Part shown: piece by piece, positions 7,394 to 16,808 of the stretch | How the letters are laid out: each line of letters starts with the position of its first letter | Numbering within the stretch: position 1 is the first letter of the stretch | Assembly (NCBI GenBank): GCA_947501935.1 | Contig: CANMXU010000001.1 | Location: 1-64,000 of the forward strand | Origin: an uncultured Alteromonadaceae bacterium | GTDB lineage: Bacteria > Pseudomonadota > Gammaproteobacteria > Enterobacterales > Alteromonadaceae | Reading direction: 5' to 3' | DNA: 64,000 bases | The notes under the pieces: generated by a model | What the model was told of the DNA's origin: nothing | The model's database searches: none | Seen by the model: only the letters and a program-made list of their open reading frames with translations | Program-made: the position numbers and the translations under genes

Positions 7394-8635
7394 CTAATTA
7401 CCTTTAAAGGCCGACATCATATCCCACATTGGCGTGAAAATACCTAGGGCTAAAATAAGCACCATACCAGCAACCAGTACAATTAATATTGGCTCTATTT
7501 TCGCGGTAAGCATGCTTAAGTCGTAATCAACCTCGCGTTCGTAATAGTCGCCGACCTCTTCAAGTAATTCATCTACTCGACCTGTTTCTTCACCAACAGC
7601 GATCATTTGCAAAACTAATGGAGTAAATAAGGTACTACTAACTGAAGAGCGTAATAAACTTTCGCCACTTTCTATCGAAACACGAATGGCAATAATTTTT
7701 TCTCTCATAAAAGTATTATCGACAGCATCAGCAACTAAGTTTAGCCCTGAGGTCATCGGCACCCCAGCTTTCAAAACAATGGCAAAACTATGAGAAAAAC
7801 GCGACAGTATAGATCGTTCAATAATGCTACCAACAATCGGCAGTTTGGTTTTACGTTTATCCCATGCATAACAACCTTTTTCAGTGTTAAGCCAATAACG
7901 AATACCAAAAAAAGCAAATACACTACCAACCAACAAATGCGGCCAATAATTTAAAAAGAAGTTAGAGCTGTTTATTAGCATTTTTGTTGCCCAAGGCAAG
8001 TCAGCTCCCAATTTGGCAAACATATTGGCAAAGGTTGGAATAACAAAAATGTTTAAAATAACCATAGCGATAACGATCGCGATAATAACAAAAGAAGGAT
8101 AGCGTAATGCGGTTTTAATGCGCTTGCGGGTTTCTTGTTCGCGTTCAAAATAACTGGCCAGCTTTAAGAATGACTCATCCAATTGACCGGTATTTTCCCC
8201 AACATGCACTAACGAAATAAATAACGGAGTAAATATATTAGTATGCTGATTCAGCGCTGAAGATAAGGCATAACCTCCTTCAAGATGCGTGGCAATATCA
8301 AATAAAGCTTTTTTCAATGGCACTGAATTAGTTGATTCAGCCATACCATTTATTGCTCTTAAAATTGGCACACCCGAGCGCATTAGTGCATACATTTGTC
8401 GACAAAAAACGATCAGTTCATCTAAGCTGACTTTGGTAAAACCTAGTAATTCACCAATATCAATATCGCCTGCATTACCACTTTTTTGCTGCGACTCTTT
8501 ACGCTCTTCTATTGAAGTTGGAATAATACCTTGGCGCGACAACTGTTCAGCAACCGATACACTATCAGCACCTTCTAATTTGCCTTTTACTTGCGAGCCG
8601 CTTGAATTACGACCAATATATTTAAATGACGCCAT
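7394..8635 (-). CDS. mshG: MSHA inner-membrane platform protein MshG (GspF/PilC family)
   Basis: This is a 413-residue polytopic inner-membrane protein of the GspF family, with two homologous halves. Each half has the GspF pattern (FCRQMYALMRSGVPILRAI at about 80; FSHSFAIVLKAGVPMTSGL at about 280), and there are three main hydrophobic segments. It forms the platform through which the MshE ATPase drives pilin polymerisation. It sits between mshE and mshF, as in other MSHA loci, with an 11-bp gap from mshE. Confidence 0.93.
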   Translation of the reverse strand: MASFKYIGRNSSGSQVKGKLEGADSVSVAEQLSRQGIIPTSIEERKESQQKSGNAGDIDIGELLGFTKVSLDELIVFCRQMYALMRSGVPILRAINGMAESTNSVPLKKALFDIATHLEGGYALSSALNQHTNIFTPLFISLVHVGENTGQLDESFLKLASYFEREQETRKRIKTALRYPSFVIIAIVIAMVILNIFVIPTFANMFAKLGADLPWATKMLINSSNFFLNYWPHLLVGSVFAFFGIRYWLNTEKGCYAWDKRKTKLPIVGSIIERSILSRFSHSFAIVLKAGVPMTSGLNLVADAVDNTFMREKIIAIRVSIESGESLLRSSVSSTLFTPLVLQMIAVGEETGRVDELLEEVGDYYEREVDYDLSMLTAKIEPILIVLVAGMVLILALGIFTPMWDMMSAFKGN

Positions 8636-8646
8636 AAGAGTAATTA

Positions 8647-10362
8647 TTATCCTGTCATTTCAACCGTTTCAACTAAACGTAGCACTTCTTCAACACTGGT
8701 TACCCCAGCAACAGCATACTGGTAAGCTGCGTTGGCAAGTGGTGTAAATGTTGGGTTTTGCATTGATAATTTCGTAAAAGCTTCTGCGTCATTTCGCTTC
8801 AATGCCGCCATCATGCCTTCATTCATTTCTAATAATTCAAATACACCAATACGACCTTTATATCCGGTATAGTTACAGGTTTGGCAGCCTTTACCATGCA
8901 TATACTTAACATTTTTAGCTTCTTCACCGGCAAGATTAGTAAGCCAAAAAAGTTCTTGGGTATCTGGCTGATAGGCTTCTTGGCAGCTGTCACAAACACG
9001 CCTTACTAAGCGCTGTGCAACAATTGCCCTTAACGAGCTACCAACTAAAAAGCCCGGAGCGCCCATATCAATTAAACGCAAAGCACTGGTTACCGCGTCG
9101 TTAGTATGCAAAGTAGATAATACTAAATGACCAGTTAATGCGCCTCGTAAACCAATTTCTACGGTTTCTTGGTCACGCATTTCGCCGACCATTAATATAT
9201 CGGGATCTTGTCGAAGTGAGGTTCTTAGCACCGCTGAAAAGGTTAAGTCGATTTTATTGTTTACTTGAACTTGGTTAATACGTGGTAGACGATATTCAAC
9301 CGGATCTTCTACAGTGATAATTTTTTTACTGGCTAAATTTAATTCACTTAATGCCGCATAAAGCGTGGTTGTTTTACCGCTACCTGTTGGGCCGGTAACT
9401 AAAACCATACCGTGAGGGCGGGAAATTTGATGGCGTAAGCGAGTCACCATTTCCGCTGGCATACCGGTTTCGTCAAAAGAAAGCAGTCCGGCTGACTGGT
9501 CAAGTAAACGCATAACCACCGACTCGCCATGTTGCACCGGCATAGTCGACATACGCACGTCAACACTATGACCTTTAATTTGTAAGTTAAAACGACCATC
9601 TTGTGGTATGCGTTTTTCCGATATATCAAGACCTGCCATCAATTTCAAACGTAAAACCATGGCGGCGGCAATTTTACTTTCTTTAAGAATATTTTCTTGT
9701 AATACGCCATCAATACGCTGGCGAATTCTTAATTGATTTTCACCCGGTTCAATGTGAATATCAGAGGCGCGCATTTGTATCGCATCTTCAAAAACAGACT
9801 GTAATAATTTACCAACTGTTGCATCGCCAGAGTCATCAACAAACGAGGTTGATAAATCAAACTCGGAGCTTTCTTCGTATTCTTCGCCTAGCTGGGTAGC
9901 GAATGACTCTATATCAGCAGTACGACGATAAATACCGTCAAAGGCTTCATATAATTGCGACTCCATAACCACGGCAAGTTTGAGCTTTTTCGGCGCAAAC
10001 ATTACTTCTAATTGGTCAAGGCCGCCAAGGTCGGCAGGGTCGCTCATTCCAATAAGAACAGAATCAACATCACTTTCTATCACTAAAGCTCGAAGGCGAC
10101 GAGCATGTACTTCTGGTAAAACAGTTGCTACTTCAGAAGCAATACGGCGCTGGCTAATATCAAGAAAAGGCACGTCTAATTGCTGAGCCAAAAACTCCAG
10201 TAATTGACGTTCGCCAATATGGCCAAGTTCAATCAGGGTATCACCAAGTTTACGTCCGGTAGATTTTTGACTATTTAAAGCCTGCATAAGTTGTTCGTTA
10301 GTAATGATGTGCTCATGCACTAACAGGTCACCTAGACGCATTTTTAATTTAGGTGCAGCCAT
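8647..10362 (-). CDS. mshE: MSHA extension ATPase MshE with c-di-GMP-binding MshEN domain
   Basis: This is a 571-residue hexameric ATPase of the GspE/PilB family. The N-terminus carries two tandem MshEN motifs (starting RLGDLL at residue 9 and KLGDTL at residue 38), each with the conserved leucines and the Q at the end of the 24-residue unit. This module binds c-di-GMP in Vibrio MshE. Walker A (GPTGSGKTTT), Walker B (DPDILMVGEMRD) and a zinc-type tetracysteine (CDSC...CQTC) are intact, so it should be active. AGGAG precedes the ATG. c-di-GMP would raise pilus extension, which links it to the DGC and HD-GYP genes at 25-27 kb. Confidence 0.95.
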   Translation of the reverse strand: MAAPKLKMRLGDLLVHEHIITNEQLMQALNSQKSTGRKLGDTLIELGHIGERQLLEFLAQQLDVPFLDISQRRIASEVATVLPEVHARRLRALVIESDVDSVLIGMSDPADLGGLDQLEVMFAPKKLKLAVVMESQLYEAFDGIYRRTADIESFATQLGEEYEESSEFDLSTSFVDDSGDATVGKLLQSVFEDAIQMRASDIHIEPGENQLRIRQRIDGVLQENILKESKIAAAMVLRLKLMAGLDISEKRIPQDGRFNLQIKGHSVDVRMSTMPVQHGESVVMRLLDQSAGLLSFDETGMPAEMVTRLRHQISRPHGMVLVTGPTGSGKTTTLYAALSELNLASKKIITVEDPVEYRLPRINQVQVNNKIDLTFSAVLRTSLRQDPDILMVGEMRDQETVEIGLRGALTGHLVLSTLHTNDAVTSALRLIDMGAPGFLVGSSLRAIVAQRLVRRVCDSCQEAYQPDTQELFWLTNLAGEEAKNVKYMHGKGCQTCNYTGYKGRIGVFELLEMNEGMMAALKRNDAEAFTKLSMQNPTFTPLANAAYQYAVAGVTSVEEVLRLVETVEMTG

Positions 10363-10363
10363 A

Positions 10364-11494
10364 TTATTCTCCTAATTCCTGCAGTCGCTGCTGGGCAAAG
10401 CTTGCTGACGAGCTGGATAAATCGCCAAAAGCCAAAGCATTTTCATATGCGGGTTGTGCCAGCTCAAATTGGCTATTACTGTCATAAGCTATGGCTAGTC
10501 CTAGCCGCCATCGACTGCTTTGTGGCTCCATCGCCACTAAATTTTTATAGCCTCTGATAGCTAAGTCATATTCGCCACTTTGCTGGGCAACGTTGGCCAT
10601 CAATAATTGGTATTCTTGGTTTGGACTATCAGGTAAGCCTTGCAAGGTTGTTAGTGCCGCACGATGATTACCACGATTTAAGTAAATACGCGCTTTCATT
10701 AAACGAAACTCACTGTCGTTGGCATCTAAGGCAATACCTTGTGACAACAGGTTAACTGCTGGTTGATATGATTGTCGACCAAACCATAACGCAGCTAATT
10801 TTTTCCGAGCTTGTTTATTTTCTGGCTGCAACATTAATATTTCTTCAAAGCGCTGTTCGGCTTTTTCAATATCATTATCGCTTAAGGCTTTTTCTGCCTG
10901 CGCCATTTTTTGTTTAGCTAATTCAGCCGGACTTAGTTGTCTACGAGAAATAGAAAAGCTCGCTTTTTCTGCAGGTGGCTGTTGATTATTTACTGCTGAT
11001 AATTCTTTTTTAGGCTTTTCATTTGCCACTGATTGATTACGGGAAATTTTTGCTAATGGCGGCTGTGCAGGAATATCGCGTTCTTGTGCAGCTTTAGCTG
11101 TTGTTGCAGTGGTATCAGCAACTTCGTCAGTAATTTCAGCTTGCTGTGGTGGTATCAACTCTGATTCCACTGGTGTTTTCTCTATCACCACTACGGGTTT
11201 ATTAGCTACTTGGCTAAGTATTTCTGTTGGCACTTCAGTTTCAGTAATTGCACTCGTTTCAAGTTCTGCTTTCACATAAGCATCACTATTATCTTGTTTA
11301 AGCTGTTGGTTTTCCGTGTATAAATTCCATACAAATAAGCCAACTACATTTAGCAAAACTACAGCAACTAAAATAGTAACAATCAGTTTTTTCGACGATC
11401 GCGTAACCGTAACAGGCACTGTCGAGCTGTAACTCTGATTTTGCTCATTATTACGCTGCTCGAGATCCTTTAACATTTGGTTGATAACGCTCAA
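10364..11494 (-). CDS. mshN: MSHA biogenesis protein MshN (TPR protein)
   Basis: This is a 376-residue protein: a short cytoplasmic N-terminus (SVINQMLKDLEQR, the conserved MshN start), one membrane helix (about residues 40-60), a Pro/Glu-rich linker and a C-terminal set of TPR repeats from about residue 190. TPRs would act in periplasmic complex assembly. I place the start at TTG 11494. It has GGAG 7 nt upstream, overlaps the mshM stop as TTGA, and gives the family's usual N-terminus. The longest open frame would add 22 residues lying within mshM. Confidence 0.9.
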   Translation of the reverse strand: MSVINQMLKDLEQRNNEQNQSYSSTVPVTVTRSSKKLIVTILVAVVLLNVVGLFVWNLYTENQQLKQDNSDAYVKAELETSAITETEVPTEILSQVANKPVVVIEKTPVESELIPPQQAEITDEVADTTATTAKAAQERDIPAQPPLAKISRNQSVANEKPKKELSAVNNQQPPAEKASFSISRRQLSPAELAKQKMAQAEKALSDNDIEKAEQRFEEILMLQPENKQARKKLAALWFGRQSYQPAVNLLSQGIALDANDSEFRLMKARIYLNRGNHRAALTTLQGLPDSPNQEYQLLMANVAQQSGEYDLAIRGYKNLVAMEPQSSRWRLGLAIAYDSNSQFELAQPAYENALAFGDLSSSSASFAQQRLQELGE

Positions 11495-12390
11495 AAGTTT
11501 ACTCCATAAGCGAACATCGCCGATGTTAATAGGGTGATCACAAAAAAACTCGCTAACCATTTAGTCAGTGCTGGTTTAACAAAAGCCCCTTCGGTATCTG
11601 CTATTGCCGCTTTTAGCTGGGCCTTGGTGATCAAATACTGCCCTTGGCCATAACTTAACATCAACATTTTATGACATAAAATATTCACTAAGCGTGGAAT
11701 ACCCTGGCTTGCAGCGGTAATTTTGCGACAAACACTACTACTAAAAAGTGCAGCACCTTTATAACCAGCAACTTGCATACGGTGCTGAATATAATGTTCA
11801 ACTTCGGTTGCTGTCATCGCTCTAAGTTGATACGAGAAGGTGATACGTTGTTTCAATTGGCGAAATTGTTGTTCCGCTAAACGTTGGTCAAGCTCAGGTT
11901 GTGCAAACAAAACTACCTGCAATAATTTTCGAGTTTCGGTTTCTAAATTAGTAAATAGTCGTAGCGCTTCTAAACTTTCTGCAGGTAGTGCTTGAGCTTC
12001 ATCAAGTATCAAAACTACCGAATGCCCTTGCCCATGCAGTTCTAACAAACGGGTTTGAATGCGCTGAGTTAACAGCTGGGTCGACATACGCTGCGCTTGT
12101 TTTACCCCTAATTCAACCGCAACTGCACGACGTAATTCATCGGGCTTCAAGTAGGGGTTGGGAATATAAGCGGTAACAAAGTGCTCTGGTAATTCGTTAA
12201 GCACTTTGCGACATAACAAGGTTTTACCGGTACCTACTTCACCACATACTTTAATAAAACCCTCACCAGTTTTTAACGCCGTAATTAATACCGCCAACGC
12301 TTCATTATGAGGCTCAAGCCCCAAATAAAAATGCGTATTAGGCGTTAACGTAAAAGGTAACTCCTGCAAACCGTAGTGGTATAAGTACAT
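11491..12390 (-). CDS. mshM: MSHA biogenesis ATPase MshM (ExeA/GspA-like AAA)
   Basis: This is a 299-residue AAA ATPase of the ExeA type. Walker A is GEVGTGKT (50-57) and Walker B is VVLILDEAQ (125-133). A hydrophobic segment near the C-terminus (about 280-298) probably anchors it in the inner membrane. ExeA-like proteins help secretins assemble through the peptidoglycan, and mshM lies directly downstream of the secretin gene mshL. The stop codon overlaps the start of mshN by four bases. Confidence 0.93.
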   Translation of the reverse strand: MYLYHYGLQELPFTLTPNTHFYLGLEPHNEALAVLITALKTGEGFIKVCGEVGTGKTLLCRKVLNELPEHFVTAYIPNPYLKPDELRRAVAVELGVKQAQRMSTQLLTQRIQTRLLELHGQGHSVVLILDEAQALPAESLEALRLFTNLETETRKLLQVVLFAQPELDQRLAEQQFRQLKQRITFSYQLRAMTATEVEHYIQHRMQVAGYKGAALFSSSVCRKITAASQGIPRLVNILCHKMLMLSYGQGQYLITKAQLKAAIADTEGAFVKPALTKWLASFFVITLLTSAMFAYGVNF

Positions 12391-12399
12391 AGCTGCTTA

Positions 12400-14118
12400 T
12401 TAATTTATGGTGTTGTTTTGCTGCTCTTTTTCCGCTTCTTCTGGAAACCATTCTTTTAACAATGAACGGGCGTCTTGAATTTGATTTTTCCAAGTATCTT
12501 GACCAACTACCACGGGCTTTAACAAAATAACCAACTCGGTTTTTCTAGTCGTTTCGCTTTTACTTTTGAATAATTCACCAAGATAAGGAATATCACCTAA
12601 CAGTGGAGTTTTTGATTCCAAGTCAGTTTTACGAGTTTCAATTAAACCGCCAATCACCACTATTTCACCACTTTTGGCACGAATAATAGTGTCTGATTCT
12701 CGAACGCTACTTTGTGCTAGCGGTAAAATAATATCTTGGTCGCCTAAAGTAATAACCTTAGTTTGTTCATCCGTTAACGTAACCGACGGGTGAACATGCA
12801 AAATTACGTCGCCTTTTTCATCAATTTGCGGTGTAACATCAAGCGCAATACCTGAGAAAAACGGCGTAAGATTAACTTCTGGTGTAACTGTGGTTGAAGT
12901 ACCCGTAGTGGTGGTACTAGAAACCTCAGTAACAAAGTATTCATCTTCACCAACTTTAATCACCGCTTTTTGATTATTGGTTGCAGTAATACGCGGGCTT
13001 GATAATACCTGTACATTACCTTGAGTTTGCAGTAATTCAATTACACCTGAAAAATCTGAGCCCGAAACACTGAGTGACGTTGCCCCGCCAATTGCGGTAG
13101 AAATTACATCGCCAACAATATTACCTGAGGTTGAAAACGTTAAATTTGTATTGCCGATATTTCCTAATACTTCGTCCCATTTAACGCCCTGTTGGTAGTT
13201 ATCTTTTAAAGTCACTTCCATAATTTTAGCTTCAATGATCACCTGACGATGTAAGCGTGTTTGGGTGTCGCTAATGAATTTTTTCACTGAGCTAATTTCA
13301 CCCGGTAATGCACGTACCGTAACCAAGCCTGCTTGCGGTGAAATAATGACTGAGCGACCGTTTTCAGTGCCGACTAGCGCAGTTAAAGTGTCTTTTAATT
13401 CAGTCCAAAAATCTGATTCATTTTCGGTAAAAATTTGAATACCACTGCTCGTGCTCTGACTATTCGAATTATTACTGTTGTTATTAGAGTTATTGTTACG
13501 GTTGCCACCGTTGTTGTTATTGTTATTGCTGTTGTTATTATTGCCACTGTTTGGGTCGTTTTCTGAAACCCCACCAGAGTTAATACTGGTACTTGATTGA
13601 CCAAAGCGCTTCAAAAACAAATAGTTCAACGCTATGGTTTCTGTGCGAATACCCGCTGGGTAAACTTGAATAACGCGTTTATTACGACGAATTTCATAAC
13701 CATATACTTCTTGTACCACATCAAGCGCTTCAGAAAGGGTTACATCAGATAAGCTTAAAGTAATAGAGCCAGCCACTTCTGGATGCACCGCAATACTATA
13801 AGGAGAGCCTTCTACTAAAGCGGCAAAAAAATCTTTAGCTTGCACTTGTTTAGCAGCAATTTCTAAACGCTTCTCGGCTAACAAAGTATGACGAGCTTGT
13901 TGCATATTCTGTTGCATTAATTCTTGGCGTACCGAATTAGGCACTGCAGTTAAAGGCTTTACCTTTTTTGGGGCACTATTTTCAGCAATCGCTTGGTCAA
14001 GCGCATTGTTCATATCTTCAGGTTTATCTGGCACACTTTGACAGCCAACCAAAGCAAACAATACTGAACATAAAGAAATAGTTACTGGATTTTTTTTCAT
14101 ATTTTTTATACTTTTCAT
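12400..14118 (-). CDS. mshL: MSHA outer-membrane secretin MshL
   Basis: This is a 572-residue secretin that forms the outer-membrane pore for the pilus. The N-terminus is a lipoprotein signal (LVGC, Cys26). An STN/N-domain follows at about 85-155. An Asn-rich linker at residues 189-220 interrupts the periplasmic region; then come an N1-type domain and the C-terminal secretin domain with VIGGLIETRK and TPLLGDIPYLGELFKS. The Asn tract is encoded by near-repeats of AAT/AAC (13459-13553) and could vary in length between strains. I kept the first ATG; a second at residue 7 is possible. Confidence 0.93.
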   Translation of the reverse strand: MKSIKNMKKNPVTISLCSVLFALVGCQSVPDKPEDMNNALDQAIAENSAPKKVKPLTAVPNSVRQELMQQNMQQARHTLLAEKRLEIAAKQVQAKDFFAALVEGSPYSIAVHPEVAGSITLSLSDVTLSEALDVVQEVYGYEIRRNKRVIQVYPAGIRTETIALNYLFLKRFGQSSTSINSGGVSENDPNSGNNNNSNNNNNNGGNRNNNSNNNSNNSNSQSTSSGIQIFTENESDFWTELKDTLTALVGTENGRSVIISPQAGLVTVRALPGEISSVKKFISDTQTRLHRQVIIEAKIMEVTLKDNYQQGVKWDEVLGNIGNTNLTFSTSGNIVGDVISTAIGGATSLSVSGSDFSGVIELLQTQGNVQVLSSPRITATNNQKAVIKVGEDEYFVTEVSSTTTTGTSTTVTPEVNLTPFFSGIALDVTPQIDEKGDVILHVHPSVTLTDEQTKVITLGDQDIILPLAQSSVRESDTIIRAKSGEIVVIGGLIETRKTDLESKTPLLGDIPYLGELFKSKSETTRKTELVILLKPVVVGQDTWKNQIQDARSLLKEWFPEEAEKEQQNNTIN

Positions 14119-14120
14119 TA

Positions 14121-14450
14121 TTATTTCACTACAACGCCAGAGAAAACAGAAAGTTTAACGCGCTCAGTTGGGGTACGTAATACCACGCTATCGTCATTTA
14201 CAGCAACAAGACGATGCTCACCAATGGTGTCGCCTACTTGCATGACTTGACCGTTAATTACCACGGTATGAATTTTATCGCCATGAATAATAGACTCTAA
14301 AATTAACGGGCCTTTTTTAGTTACTTGTAAACCTGCAGCATTAACGCTAACGCCAAAAGGCTTGGTTGGGTCAACCCCAGCCCAAACACTACTACTTGCT
14401 AGTATTAATACTGAAATTAGGATTTTGATTAAATAAAAGTTCTTAAACAC
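14121..14450 (-). CDS. mshK: MSHA biogenesis protein MshK
   Basis: This is a small exported protein of 109 residues. After a signal peptide (to about SSVWA) it has the motif DPTKPFG and a PilP/GspC-like beta domain (GDKIHTVVINGQVMQVGDTIGEHRLVAVNDDSVVLRT). It probably links the inner-membrane MshI/J complex to the MshL secretin, as PilP does. I place the start at GTG 14450, with AAGGAG 7 nt upstream; the longest frame begins one codon earlier at TTG, too close to the ribosome-binding site. It overlaps the end of mshJ by 8 bp. Confidence 0.88.
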   Translation of the reverse strand: MFKNFYLIKILISVLILASSSVWAGVDPTKPFGVSVNAAGLQVTKKGPLILESIIHGDKIHTVVINGQVMQVGDTIGEHRLVAVNDDSVVLRTPTERVKLSVFSGVVVK

Positions 14451-15165
14451 CAATAAACTCCTTCTTGGTACTTAAACTATAAATTTCAATTTCAAGCTCA
14501 CTGTTTGGGTATTCTTTTACTCGATAGTCAAAGCCCTGCCAAAAAAACTTCCAAGACATTTTTTCAAGTTTGCTTAAATAATCACGTAATTGAAAATAAC
14601 CACCACTGAGTTTGATTTTTATGCCATGTTTATAAAGTTCTATGCCTTGCTGCTCGGCATTAGTATCTACTTCTGCTAAGTCTTTTTTATTCGTACTGCT
14701 CTGCTCTTTAGTGGCTTTATCAGATGACGGCGTAGCAGTAAGTATTTGCTCGGCGCCAACTAACTCAAAAGACTGCAACCTAACCCCTGGCTGAATATTT
14801 AATAATTCTAATAACGCACGGCGCATTTGAATAGGATTTATCAGTTCAGATGTTAGCGTTAATAGCGATTGGTCAACTTTAGCTAGCTTAGCTTGGTATT
14901 GAGCTATTTGTTTTTCTAACGCTTGGTTTGGATCGCCCTGTAACGCGGCTTCAATTTCAGCGATAGAACTTTTCAGGCTACGCTCTGATGACTGCAAAGT
15001 TAAAGTTTGTTTTTTATACTTTTGCGCTTGAATAAAGTTAGGTTCAACAACAAAACTATATAAAATAAAAATAATAGCCACTAAGCCAGTACCTAAAATT
15101 AAATACTGCTCTCTTGGCGATATTTGTAGGTATTTAGATGAATAAGCTTGCCACTGTTGTTTCAT
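14443..15165 (-). CDS. mshJ: MSHA biogenesis protein MshJ (PilO-like)
   Basis: This is a 240-residue bitopic inner-membrane protein: a short cytoplasmic N-terminus, one membrane helix (about residues 22-40), a coiled coil (about 50-105) and a ferredoxin-like PilO-type domain ending in WQGFDYRVKEYPNSELEIEIYSLS. It would form the alignment complex with MshI and MshI2. Its ATG overlaps the mshI2 stop as TAATG. Confidence 0.9.
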   Translation of the reverse strand: MKQQWQAYSSKYLQISPREQYLILGTGLVAIIFILYSFVVEPNFIQAQKYKKQTLTLQSSERSLKSSIAEIEAALQGDPNQALEKQIAQYQAKLAKVDQSLLTLTSELINPIQMRRALLELLNIQPGVRLQSFELVGAEQILTATPSSDKATKEQSSTNKKDLAEVDTNAEQQGIELYKHGIKIKLSGGYFQLRDYLSKLEKMSWKFFWQGFDYRVKEYPNSELEIEIYSLSTKKEFIGV

Positions 15166-15764
15166 TATTGTGCCTTAGTTTGTGCGATTGAACTTACGAC
15201 AAACTCTGTCAGGTTATTTTCATTTTCTTGTAATTTAAAATTAACAAAGGCTTTGCCTGATAATAACGTTGACTGCTCGAAAGCGTCTAACCACGCTGGA
15301 ACCGCTTCAGGCTTACGCGCTATGCCGGCAAAAGTTAAATCGTCATTTGAAATAGTAATCGCCTGCAAACTAACATTATCATTATGCAGGCTAGACAGTT
15401 CAGTCATCGCTCCGGAAAAACCTTGTACATAAGTACGGCTGTTATCGGTTAACTGGCCATGAAGCGCTTGTTTATTAATTATCATGCTTTTCATCAAAGC
15501 TAAACGTTCAACCAATACCGAATCAGTTCTTGTCGCTGTTATTTGCTGTTCAAGCTCAGTTAAACGTTGTTTATTTTGTGCTTCGCTAGCGCGTAAAACT
15601 TTAAGCGCGGCTGCATTTTGCTGACTTTGGTAACTACTTAAAAAACTTAAAAATACCATTACTACTAAAGCAAGCGCCCAAAAAGAGACAACTTTATTAA
15701 GAGTTAATGCTGGTTGCTCAGGCAATAGCTCAGCTTGAAAAAGATTTATTGAATACTTGCTCAT
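15165..15764 (-). CDS. MSHA biogenesis protein MshI2 (PilN-like)
   Basis: This is a 199-residue bitopic inner-membrane protein that starts MSKYSINLFQAELLPEQP, recalling the INL motif with which PilN binds PilM. One membrane helix (about 25-45), a coiled coil (50-90) and a PilN-type periplasmic domain follow. The start overlaps the stop of mshI as ATGA, which indicates coupling. It would bridge the cytoplasmic MshI and the MshJ/MshK complex. Confidence 0.87.
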   Translation of the reverse strand: MSKYSINLFQAELLPEQPALTLNKVVSFWALALVVMVFLSFLSSYQSQQNAAALKVLRASEAQNKQRLTELEQQITATRTDSVLVERLALMKSMIINKQALHGQLTDNSRTYVQGFSGAMTELSSLHNDNVSLQAITISNDDLTFAGIARKPEAVPAWLDAFEQSTLLSGKAFVNFKLQENENNLTEFVVSSIAQTKAQ

Positions 15765-16699
15765 TGAGCTAACTCCGTAGTATCAGGCATCGTCGCACCA
15801 AGAGCACAAGCGTATTCACGCTTATCTTTATATTCTGTCGGTAAGTCTAATAATTCCACCGCCACATTGGTGTTTTCAGCTAATTTTCTCGCTAAATAAG
15901 CTTCAGTTGCCATAGGCAGTAAAATACGAATTTCTCTGATCGGTGCTTGTTTTAACTGACGTTCAAAATAATCGGTTGAGCGTTGAATTTCTAAACTTAG
16001 CGAGTCAACCGTGCCCATGCTTAATTCTTGTTCAGACTTTTCATCCAAACGAGTAAAGCCACGCAGTCTGCGGTGAAAGCAAATTTGACCTTTTTTGATG
16101 ATCAAAATAAGTACTTCTTCACTCGGCTGACGACACACTAATAAACAAGGTTCGTTTTGCGTTGGTAATAAACGGGCAAAAGCAAATTCTTCAGTGATAA
16201 TCGACTTAACCTGAATATTTTGTTCAACCAAGGCCGCAACAAAACTTTTAAGCTCGTTCATTGGCGCACAAACAACATTAATTTTTTCCTGACCACCAAT
16301 CAGCGCTGGTGAGTCAAAATAATCGACCACCATATTATCAGGAGCAATGCTGACTAAGTCTTTTACTTGCCACTTCAGGGCAGCATTAATTTCATTTTCG
16401 GGTACATTCGGTTTATCTACTTGCACAATTTGAGCAAAGGTCGCCGGTAAAACCAAGTGACACTGCCCTTCAAGCTTATGTTGGCTCGATAAACTTTCAA
16501 GAATTTGTTGATAGTTTTGATTGGCTAATGCAAGCTGCTCAAATTGAACATCAGCATTACCATTTTGACTTGATGCTGCTATCGCAGGCGATTCAGCAAA
16601 GTTACAAAAAGCTACCCCTTGTTGACGTAGCGTAACGCCGATAAGGCCTGCAGATTCCTTTTTGGAAAATATTTTATTTAAACGTGTTATCACTGACAT
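15761..16699 (-). CDS. mshI: MSHA biogenesis protein MshI (PilM-like)
   Basis: This is a cytoplasmic protein of about 312 residues with an actin-like PilM/MshI fold. The family blocks (NAALKWQVKDLVSIAPDNMVVDYFDSP; SLEIQRSTDYFERQL) are visible. It is the first gene of the MSHA operon. I place the start at ATG 16699 (MSVITRLNKIF); the longest frame begins at a TTG nine codons earlier. No clear ribosome-binding site precedes either. A promoter candidate lies at 16741-16768. Confidence 0.9.
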   Translation of the reverse strand: MSVITRLNKIFSKKESAGLIGVTLRQQGVAFCNFAESPAIAASSQNGNADVQFEQLALANQNYQQILESLSSQHKLEGQCHLVLPATFAQIVQVDKPNVPENEINAALKWQVKDLVSIAPDNMVVDYFDSPALIGGQEKINVVCAPMNELKSFVAALVEQNIQVKSIITEEFAFARLLPTQNEPCLLVCRQPSEEVLILIIKKGQICFHRRLRGFTRLDEKSEQELSMGTVDSLSLEIQRSTDYFERQLKQAPIREIRILLPMATEAYLARKLAENTNVAVELLDLPTEYKDKREYACALGATMPDTTELAQ

Positions 16700-16740
16700 G
16701 TATCGATAATATAATCTAAAGAACAAAAAGTATGCATTCC

Positions 16741-16768
16741 ATTATCCTTAATTAGTGCAAAGTCGCAA
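16741..16768 (-). promoter_or_regulatory. Predicted promoter of the MSHA operon
   Basis: On the minus strand, -35 TTGCGA (16763-16768) and -10 GATAAT (16741-16746) are 16 bp apart, about 40 bp upstream of the mshI start. It lies in the short divergent region shared with the plus-strand PLP enzyme gene. Confidence 0.42.
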
Positions 16769-16808
16769 GGTATTTAGCTGTTTTAACTAAACAAATTTAT
16801 TGATATAT

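Noticed and set aside
13395..13604. Thr/Val-rich 69-codon frame inside mshL
   Set aside because: It is the shifted frame of the Asn-rich tract of the secretin; low complexity and no independent start signal.
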